Part shown: piece by piece, positions 25,649-32,778 of the stretch | Layout of the letters: every line of letters starts with the position of its first letter | How positions within the stretch are numbered: position 1 is the first letter of the stretch | Source: Alphaproteobacteria bacterium | GTDB taxonomy: Bacteria > Pseudomonadota > Alphaproteobacteria > Bin95 | Direction of reading: 5' to 3' | NCBI GenBank assembly: GCA_022821735.1 | Contig: JAJECZ010000193.1 | Span: forward strand, 1 to 37,366 | DNA: 37,366 nucleotides | Notes under the pieces: generated by a model | Told to the model about the DNA's origin: nothing | Databases searched by the model: none | The model's input: the letters and a program-made list of their open reading frames with translations, nothing else | Translations under genes and position numbers: made by a program

Positions 25649-27686
25649 CGGCGGCCGCAGCCTTCATGCGGGCGAGGAACGCCACGCCCTCTGCCATGCG
25701 CTTCTCCCATGGATCCGCTGACGTGATCGACGGCAGGCGGCCGCGCTCCTGCTTGAACCGGAGGGCTCGCCGCGCGAGGTCGCGCGCCTCCTCCGGAGTG
25801 AGTTGGATTTTCTTCGCCGTGATGATGGCGGCGACCTGTTTCAGGCTCTCCTCGCTCATCGCTTTGGCCAGGATCGCGTAGGCCTCGCCGAAGGGGTTGA
25901 TCCTGTCGATCAGGTCGATTTCGAGGTCGCGCACGTCCATGGCGAATTTCCGGACACCGTCGATCAGCGCGGTGCCGCCGTTCGACTGTGCCTGCGGCTC
26001 ATCGAGCACGGCCTCCTTCGCCTTCTGGGTCAGGTTCAGCGCGGCGATGGCGTGCTGGCGAACCGCCTCCCGGTCTTCTTCGGAGAGTTCGGGATATCGA
26101 TCCGTGACGATCTTGCCCATACGGACCTGGGTCAGTTCCTCAGGCACGAGTTCCTCGTCGAACAGCCCGCGCTCTACGGAAGTCCTGTCCTGCGCGAACG
26201 CAGCGATCACCTCGTTCAGATCCTCCCGGCAGATGCGCTCAGCCTCCTTGCCCTTCGGTGCCACCAGTCCCTTGATCTCGATGTGGAACTGGCCGGTATC
26301 GTGATTGAAACCGACATTGCACTTCTCCGGGTCGTAACCTTCGTCGCCGTAGTCGGCGCCCTCGACCGGACCGCTTTCCGGTCTCTTCGGCGTGAAGTTG
26401 AAACGGGGCGCGAGCACCTGCTCCATCAACAGGCTCGCCGCGATAGCCTTGAGCGTATCGTTCACGGCCTCGGTGACCGCCTCTTCCGAGGCGTCGGGCT
26501 CGGCGATCAGGTTGGTGAAGCGGGCGCGGGCCTTACCAGGCGCATCGCGGGTCGCGCGGCCGATGATCTGCACGATCTCGGTCAGGCTGGAGCGGTAGCC
26601 CACCGTCAGCGCGTGATTGCACCAGATCCAGTCGAAGCCCTCCTTGGCCATGCCGAGGGCGACGATGATGTCGACATGGTCGCGGTCGCTCATCCGGTCC
26701 GTGTCCCGGAGCGCGGCAGCGACCGGCTCCCGCCTCACAGGGTCATCGTCGACCAAGTCAGCGATCCGCAGAATGCGGCCTCCGGGCATCCTGACCAGCT
26801 GAAATCCGGTCGTCGCGTCCGTGCCTTCCCACTCGCCCAGCTCCTCGATGATGTGCTCCACCTCACGAATCTTGTCCTTGGTGCTCTCGCGCGAATTGAC
26901 GCTGGGGATGTGGATGATCGTCTTCTCGCCCGGATCGAGCACCCGCAGGATGTCGTCGGCATAGTTCCCTGTGTAGAAGAAATAACCGATGTCGAGCCGC
27001 TTCAGATACTCATAGCCGTTGAGCTGCTCGTAGTAGGTATATGTGACGGTCTCGAACCGCGCCTCGTCGTGGGGCATAAGCACGGGCTGGGCATCGCCCC
27101 GAAAGTACGATCCCGTCATGGCCACGATATGTGTCCGGTCGCGGGCAATGAGCTGTCCGACATGCTCGCCCAGCCGATTGTCGGGATTGGCCGAGACGTG
27201 GTGGAACTCGTCGACCGCGATCAGTCGGCCGTCGAAAGCATCCGCGCCGAACCGTTCCATGGCGAAGCGGAAGGTGGCGTGGGTGCATACCAGGACGCGG
27301 TCATCGCTCTTGAGAAAGGTCTTGACGGAATTGACCTTGCCGCCGTCCGTGCCCGGAGCGTTGCAGAGGTTCCATTTCGGGGCAACGGTCCAGTCGGCCC
27401 AGAAACCGAACTCGCGCAACGGCGCGTCAGCGAAGCTCGCCCCTATGGTCCTCTCGGGCACGACAATGATTGCCTGACGAAGGCCCTGGTTGTGCAGTTT
27501 GTCGAGCGCGATGAACATCAGCGCCCGGCTCTTGCCCGATGCCGGTGGCGACTTGATCAGGAGGTACTGCTCGCCGCGCTTCTCCCACGCCCTCTCCTGC
27601 ATCGGGCGCATGCCGAGTTCGTTGGATCGGGTGGAACTGCCGCTGCAGGCGTACGTGACGGAAACGGAGGGGGCGCTTTCGTTCAT
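25641..27686 (-). CDS. SF2 DEAD/DEAH-type helicase (restriction-helicase-like)
   Basis: 'LIKSPPASGKSRALMFIAL' Walker A, 'RLIAVDEFHHVSA' DExH, 'VAMTGSYFRG' motif III, 'VQIIGRATRDAPGK' motif VI. Confidence 0.93.
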   Translation of the reverse strand: MNESAPSVSVTYACSGSSTRSNELGMRPMQERAWEKRGEQYLLIKSPPASGKSRALMFIALDKLHNQGLRQAIIVVPERTIGASFADAPLREFGFWADWTVAPKWNLCNAPGTDGGKVNSVKTFLKSDDRVLVCTHATFRFAMERFGADAFDGRLIAVDEFHHVSANPDNRLGEHVGQLIARDRTHIVAMTGSYFRGDAQPVLMPHDEARFETVTYTYYEQLNGYEYLKRLDIGYFFYTGNYADDILRVLDPGEKTIIHIPSVNSRESTKDKIREVEHIIEELGEWEGTDATTGFQLVRMPGGRILRIADLVDDDPVRREPVAAALRDTDRMSDRDHVDIIVALGMAKEGFDWIWCNHALTVGYRSSLTEIVQIIGRATRDAPGKARARFTNLIAEPDASEEAVTEAVNDTLKAIAASLLMEQVLAPRFNFTPKRPESGPVEGADYGDEGYDPEKCNVGFNHDTGQFHIEIKGLVAPKGKEAERICREDLNEVIAAFAQDRTSVERGLFDEELVPEELTQVRMGKIVTDRYPELSEEDREAVRQHAIAALNLTQKAKEAVLDEPQAQSNGGTALIDGVRKFAMDVRDLEIDLIDRINPFGEAYAILAKAMSEESLKQVAAIITAKKIQLTPEEARDLARRALRFKQERGRLPSITSADPWEKRMAEGVAFLARMKAAAADG

Positions 27687-28543
27687 GCGGGCCTGACCCT
27701 CCGGTCGAAGCGGCGAAGGAACAGGCGTGCCGTCACGAGCGAAATCTGAAGCCTGAAGGTTGCATCTTCTTCCTCGGACAGGCCCGGATGTCCGCCATGG
27801 GGATGCATTCTGCTCATCAACCCCTGAACGTATTGTGGCTTTTGGTTGTTGGGATTCCACTCGTTGTAGTCGATGAGCAGGAACGGTGGCTGAAGGCGGC
27901 CGAGATAGTCCCGTTTAGCCTTGCCGTCACCGCTACCAGCATAACCCAACCCGGTGGCGATTTCGTTGAGGTAACTTTCATGGAAGTTTCGCAACTCTCC
28001 GTTGGCCGATGACCACTCCCCACGTCCGAATGCTGAGAGTGCCTGAGTCAAATGCCCCTTCGCAACGGTAAGGCCGTGTCGGTTCAATAGCAGTGCAATT
28101 TCGGTTTCAGCTTCCCGGAAATCGAGTTCGGGAACGTCTGAAGGCAGCATCCGCACAAGCTGAACGGTCGTTTCCGTTTGCTCGCTTGGCCAATAGGCTT
28201 CGGAGTCGACCTCTTCCTCCGTCGTGCGAACTTCGAACCCGTCAAATCGCAAGCCTGCAACGAGCTTCCTCCAGGCAGCCGAATGTTGCATGTACTCGGC
28301 CGCCGAAATCGCGATTTCGACTACTGCGCGGCTCAAGTGTACCCGTCCACCTTCTGTCAGGACCTCAATTTCCTCCTCGCAGGCGATACGCGCCCAGTCC
28401 GCAACCCGCGCCGGTTTGCTCGACGCTCTGCACCTTCCTGCTATACCCCACTCGACCTCCAGCACCTCCATGGCGCCGTGTGACTGGAAACTCGAAACGA
28501 CCTCGGCAGCAGCGACGACGGTCATGCGACTGAACTCGCTCAT
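27683..28543 (-). CDS. hypothetical protein, 286 aa, with C-terminal 'HPGLSEEEDATFRLQISLVTARLFLRRFDR' motif
   Basis: ATGA overlaps with both neighbours; intact ORF. Confidence 0.85.
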   Translation of the reverse strand: MSEFSRMTVVAAAEVVSSFQSHGAMEVLEVEWGIAGRCRASSKPARVADWARIACEEEIEVLTEGGRVHLSRAVVEIAISAAEYMQHSAAWRKLVAGLRFDGFEVRTTEEEVDSEAYWPSEQTETTVQLVRMLPSDVPELDFREAETEIALLLNRHGLTVAKGHLTQALSAFGRGEWSSANGELRNFHESYLNEIATGLGYAGSGDGKAKRDYLGRLQPPFLLIDYNEWNPNNQKPQYVQGLMSRMHPHGGHPGLSEEEDATFRLQISLVTARLFLRRFDRRVRPA

Positions 28544-31293
28544 GCCGTTCCCTTCGCTTGGCTGCTCATGTCGATGTAGAGTTGGAAGAGCTTCTCCAGG
28601 CGTTCCGTGTCGTTTCGGAAGCGGCGCCCGATATAGATGCGCTCGAGAATCTCGTCGTTGCGTTCATGCGCCGCGCGCAGATCGTTCGGCATCTTCGAGG
28701 GATCGTAGAGGTCGGCGATGGTTGCCGGGAAGTGTGCCTCCCGGGTGAGCAGAATATTCTCAGCGCTGTCCGTGAGGTCGGCCTTGTTTTTCTTCGTTAG
28801 CGAGGGCACCGGAAATGTATTCCATCCGAGGACACTGGAATAGGAAAACCGCATTTCCAAACGCCCACACACTGCGCCAATCCATGCGATATGCAGTTTG
28901 GAAACAACAAGCGCCATATTCCAGAGTGGAGCATCATAAAGGGCGTAGCATTTGATAGTAGCGACCGCCCGTTCATTCATTAGGTCGCAAGGAAGATATT
29001 CTCTGTTCTCCGACGTGGTTTGAGGTACTATCATAAAATTGCTGCCAGCCGCCGTAACGTCACGAAAGCGATGAGGGGTGCCCGCCAGCAATTGCGCTGT
29101 TGTGTCAGTTAACTTTTTGCTTCTCACTTTGCGGACTGCCTGGACACGTCGCCTTATGCCTTCGATGGCGTTCGCCTCATTTAATGATTCATCATCGATC
29201 CAAAGACATACCCGCGGGATGCCACTGACCACTTCCTTCGCCCCATAAATGGGTCGAAAAAATTTCACTGCTCGGGCGTCTTCGGCGATCAAGCTACGTG
29301 CGTCGGCAGGAGACATAATTAAATCGATGGCAAAATACGGATGATTACCATTGCTCATGGGTGAAATTTCGGAAATAGGTGTCGTCTCCTTTCTTACATA
29401 GAGTTCTGGGCCCGGAATAAGGTACCCGTTGATTTCAGGGACATGTCGAATGGAGGTCTTATTATCTTCAACATCGAAGAGCCTTACAGCTTTAGCATGG
29501 CTCGCGGAAAGTCCAATAACTATGACAGTAATGCCAGCATTATTGGCAGCCAAGTTTTTCCACTTGAATGAACGATACGCGAAATGGATAGAGGCACCCA
29601 ATTGGCTCAGAAGAGGCCATAACACAGCAACTTGGCTGCCTTGGCAGATTGAATTCGTGGCGACAAGTGCTGCTGCGCCGTGAGTTTCCTTGAGGAAGAC
29701 CGCGGCCTTTAGGAACCAAGCAGTTACGTAATCGAGGTTTCCCCAGCGCTTTATAGTCCCCTTGAAGATGTGCTCAAGATCTTGTTTCTGTTCTTTCGAT
29801 TGCTTGTTGTAGCCCGAGTAAGGAGGATTTCCGCAAACATAGGTCTCGCCGCCTTCGTTCTCGAAGTCGATCTCGGCCTGATCGAGCGGTGTTTCGAACA
29901 GGTCATCGGCGGTATGCTTGACGGCGGTACCGGTAGGCGGGCAGATGTTTAGCCAGTCGAGCCGCAGCGCGTTCCCACAGGTGATCCAGTTCATGGCGTC
30001 AAGCGGAAGGAATTCCGTCAGCGCTTCCCGCTGGCCACGATGCAGCACGTCGCACTGATATTCTGCAATGACCAAGGCGAGGCGGGCAATCTCGGCCGGG
30101 AAGTCCCGCAACTCGATGCCCCGGAAGTTGGTCAGGGGAATATCCGATCGGCGCCCGCTCTCGCGCCTTCTCCTGTTGACCTCCGCCTCGATCTCGCGCA
30201 TCTCTTTGTAGGCGATGACCAGAAAGTTGCCAGAACCGCACGCTGGATCGAACACGCGGATACGAGCCATGCGGTTGCGCAGGTTTAGAAGCTTGCGAGA
30301 ATTGGTCCCGGCGTCTTCCAGTTTCTCGCGAAGATCGTCGAGGAACAGCGGATTGAGCACCTTCAGGATGTTCGGCACGCTGGTGTAGTGCATGCCGAGC
30401 GCGCCGCGCTCCTTGTCGTCGGCGACAGCCTGGATCATCGATCCGAAGATGTCCGGGTTGATCTTCTTCCAGTCGAGGTTCCCGATGTGAAGAAGATAGG
30501 ATCGCGCAATCCGGCTGAACCGAGGCACCTCCGTCGACTCCGAGAAGAGTCCTCCGTTCACATAGGGAAACGAGGCGGCCCAGCGCGGGATGTCAGCACC
30601 CTTCCGTGCCTGAGCATCCGTATTCATGGCGCGGAATATCTCGCCGATCACCTCGTGGGTGTTCGAACTGTCGGCCGCGCTCATCCACTCGATCGTATCA
30701 GTGAAGAGCCCCGATACGTTGAAGATATCGGTGTCCTCCGCGAAGAAGCAGAAGATGAGTCGCGCCATGAAGTGATTCATTTCGGGACGGCGCTCGGCAG
30801 CGCCCCATTTCGGATTCTCCTTCAGCAGTTCGACATAAAGCCGGTTCAGGCGTCCGGTCGCCTTGATGTCGAAGGCGCTCTCTCGGATCTGCTTGACGGT
30901 CGTGATGCCGGCGAGAGGCAGGAAGAAGCCGAAATATTCGGGGAAGTCCGGATAGTCGCAGACGATGACGTCGCCGCTGCTCAGCTCCTCGGCGTGGAAA
31001 TCCTCCCCGTCGGTGGCAAGGACGAACTTGGCCCTGGCGCGCGTCGTCGCCGGGCTGGCCTTGAGCTCCGCCAGAGTCGCCGCCGCCCCGCCTTTGGGAC
31101 ACACCTTGATGTGGATGTTGCTGCGCTGCAGCACGCCGCCAAGGTCGGAATTGTTCAAAGCACCGGAACGAAGCCGCTTGACCGTCGTCGTCTTGTTGCC
31201 GAAAGCCTCCAGGAACGCATAGGGAAACTCACCGCCCTCGAAGGGCCGTTCGGCGAGCGCGGATACCGCTTCTTCGATCTCAACGGCATTCAT
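28540..31293 (-). CDS. MmeI-like class I SAM-dependent DNA methyltransferase
   Basis: 'FVLATDGEDFHAEELSSGDVIVCDYPDFPEYFGFFLPLAGI', 'RIRVFDPACGSGNFLVIAYKEM' motif I, 'CGNPPYSGYNKQS' motif IV, 'MARLIFCFFAEDTDIF'. Confidence 0.93.
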   Translation of the reverse strand: MNAVEIEEAVSALAERPFEGGEFPYAFLEAFGNKTTTVKRLRSGALNNSDLGGVLQRSNIHIKVCPKGGAAATLAELKASPATTRARAKFVLATDGEDFHAEELSSGDVIVCDYPDFPEYFGFFLPLAGITTVKQIRESAFDIKATGRLNRLYVELLKENPKWGAAERRPEMNHFMARLIFCFFAEDTDIFNVSGLFTDTIEWMSAADSSNTHEVIGEIFRAMNTDAQARKGADIPRWAASFPYVNGGLFSESTEVPRFSRIARSYLLHIGNLDWKKINPDIFGSMIQAVADDKERGALGMHYTSVPNILKVLNPLFLDDLREKLEDAGTNSRKLLNLRNRMARIRVFDPACGSGNFLVIAYKEMREIEAEVNRRRRESGRRSDIPLTNFRGIELRDFPAEIARLALVIAEYQCDVLHRGQREALTEFLPLDAMNWITCGNALRLDWLNICPPTGTAVKHTADDLFETPLDQAEIDFENEGGETYVCGNPPYSGYNKQSKEQKQDLEHIFKGTIKRWGNLDYVTAWFLKAAVFLKETHGAAALVATNSICQGSQVAVLWPLLSQLGASIHFAYRSFKWKNLAANNAGITVIVIGLSASHAKAVRLFDVEDNKTSIRHVPEINGYLIPGPELYVRKETTPISEISPMSNGNHPYFAIDLIMSPADARSLIAEDARAVKFFRPIYGAKEVVSGIPRVCLWIDDESLNEANAIEGIRRRVQAVRKVRSKKLTDTTAQLLAGTPHRFRDVTAAGSNFMIVPQTTSENREYLPCDLMNERAVATIKCYALYDAPLWNMALVVSKLHIAWIGAVCGRLEMRFSYSSVLGWNTFPVPSLTKKNKADLTDSAENILLTREAHFPATIADLYDPSKMPNDLRAAHERNDEILERIYIGRRFRNDTERLEKLFQLYIDMSSQAKGTA

Positions 31294-31302
31294 CGATCAA
31301 AT

Positions 31303-31323
31303 CCTGTCCTAATCAAGGATAGG
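31303..31323. promoter_or_regulatory. imperfect palindrome CCTGTCCT-AATCA-AGGATAGG upstream of methyltransferase start
   Basis: 8-bp arms with one mismatch, 10 bp upstream of the ATG at 31293. Confidence 0.35.
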
Positions 31324-31423
31324 CGATTGGGCTTGGCAAGCCCACTACCGGGAAGAGACTCAGGTGCCGGTGGTGTAAGAACTTGGTGTCTTTAGCAGCG
31401 CGCGGCGGGAAGGGTGGAGTCGC

Positions 31424-32509
31424 TCAGGCCCGCTCGGAAAGGAGCGCCAAGAGCGGCGGGTTGATGTAGAGGTTTTCGCGCCCCGCTTTGATCTCCTCGA
31501 GGAGGCCTTCGGCCGTGAGGGCTTTCAGGTAAATGGCGGCCGTCTGGCGCTTGGCTATATCCGCCTTGACCACGTCGCCGATCCGGCAGTAGGGATGCAC
31601 GAAGATCAGTTCCGCGAGTTCCCGGGAATAGATCCTCGGCATCCTCTGTCGAATTGCGGCGCCCGTCTCGTCGAGAAGCTCACGGATCGCACGGATTTTG
31701 GCCGTAGTCCATTCGGCTGTCGATCTGATAGCCTCGAGAATGAACAGTATCCACGTTTCCCAGGCCTGTCGGGTAGTGACCTCGAGCAGATACCGGTAGT
31801 AGAGCGCCTTGTTCCGGATGATGTGTCGGCTGAGATAGAGCACGGGTATGTCCAGCAGGCCCTTGTCGACGAGATAGAGTAGGTTCAGCACGCGTCCGGT
31901 TCGTCCGTTTCCGTCGACGAACGGGTGGATCGCCTCGAACTGATAATGCATGACGGCAAGGCGGATCAGCGGGTCGATCTCCCCATCCTCGTGAATGTAG
32001 CGCTCCCAGTTGGCCAGCTTGCTACGGAGAACGTCCTCTCCTTCCGGCGGCGTGTAGATGACCTCGTCGGTCGCATCGTTCACCAACGCCGTTCCCGGCG
32101 TGGTGCGAATGTCGAGTTCCACCCCCTTGATCGTTCGACAGACCTCGACAGCCATGGTGGTCGCAACCGGCCGCTGCCCCAGCATCTCGAAACCTCGGTG
32201 CAACGCGGTGCGGTAGCGCAGAGCTTCCTTGGTGGCAGGGTCGGCTCGACCCGCCGCGTCGTTGGCATAGCGGAACAGCCGGTCAGCCGTCGTGACGATG
32301 TTTTCGATCTCGGAACTCGCCTGCGCTTCGAGCAGGGGGATCGAGTTGATCAACATCGCTTGGTTCGGGATGAGATTCCCGGAGACGCGGAGCTCGGCCA
32401 GTGCCGCGCGCGCGGCAATGCAACTGCGGAGAATGGCCTTGGTTTCCGTTTCCGATGCCGGCGGCAGGTCCGGAAGGTCGTTGAAGGGACAGCCGGGGTC
32501 GAAGGTCAT
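31424..32509 (-). CDS. Fic family protein with N-terminal inhibitory motif and C-terminal winged-helix-like region
   Basis: 'HPFVDGNGRTGRVLNLL' Fic core; 'SSEIEN' matches inhibitory (S/T)xxxE(G/N); ATG 32509 with AGGA SD (ORF-track start at 32536 is TTG). Confidence 0.93.
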   Translation of the reverse strand: MTFDPGCPFNDLPDLPPASETETKAILRSCIAARAALAELRVSGNLIPNQAMLINSIPLLEAQASSEIENIVTTADRLFRYANDAAGRADPATKEALRYRTALHRGFEMLGQRPVATTMAVEVCRTIKGVELDIRTTPGTALVNDATDEVIYTPPEGEDVLRSKLANWERYIHEDGEIDPLIRLAVMHYQFEAIHPFVDGNGRTGRVLNLLYLVDKGLLDIPVLYLSRHIIRNKALYYRYLLEVTTRQAWETWILFILEAIRSTAEWTTAKIRAIRELLDETGAAIRQRMPRIYSRELAELIFVHPYCRIGDVVKADIAKRQTAAIYLKALTAEGLLEEIKAGRENLYINPPLLALLSERA

Positions 32510-32529
32510 GTTGATGTATCCTGCTTCTC

Positions 32530-32584
32530 TCGACAAATTTTCCGAACATGTCGATCCTGTCGACTTGTCGCTTCAACGTGTCGA
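32530..32584. repeat. cluster of TGTCG(A/C) motifs upstream of fic
   Basis: TGTCGA at 32549, 32558 and 32579, TGTCGC at 32566, inverted TCGACA at 32530. Confidence 0.6.
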
Positions 32585-32778
32585 TGAAATGAGAATACAT
32601 CGACCCAATGTCCCGTAGCAAGAAGATGGGCTGGTAATGTCGCCCACAGTTCATCGGGCTGTCCAAACTCTCTACTACGGCTGAAGAGACCGCCGAGATG
32701 CAAGCGCTGATACGACGGATGGGTTGCGCGTACCGCCGCCGCGTTGGAGCGCGAACCTGACGAAAGAGGCATCAACGT

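Noticed and set aside
25803-27749. 648 aa plus-strand ORF
   Set aside because: Fully antisense to the SF2 helicase, which has clear motifs.
32283-32666. 127 aa minus-strand ORF spanning the TGTCGA repeats (MYSHFIDTLKRQVDRIDMFGK...)
   Set aside because: Overlaps the fic 5' end out of frame; repeats explain its apparent periodicity.
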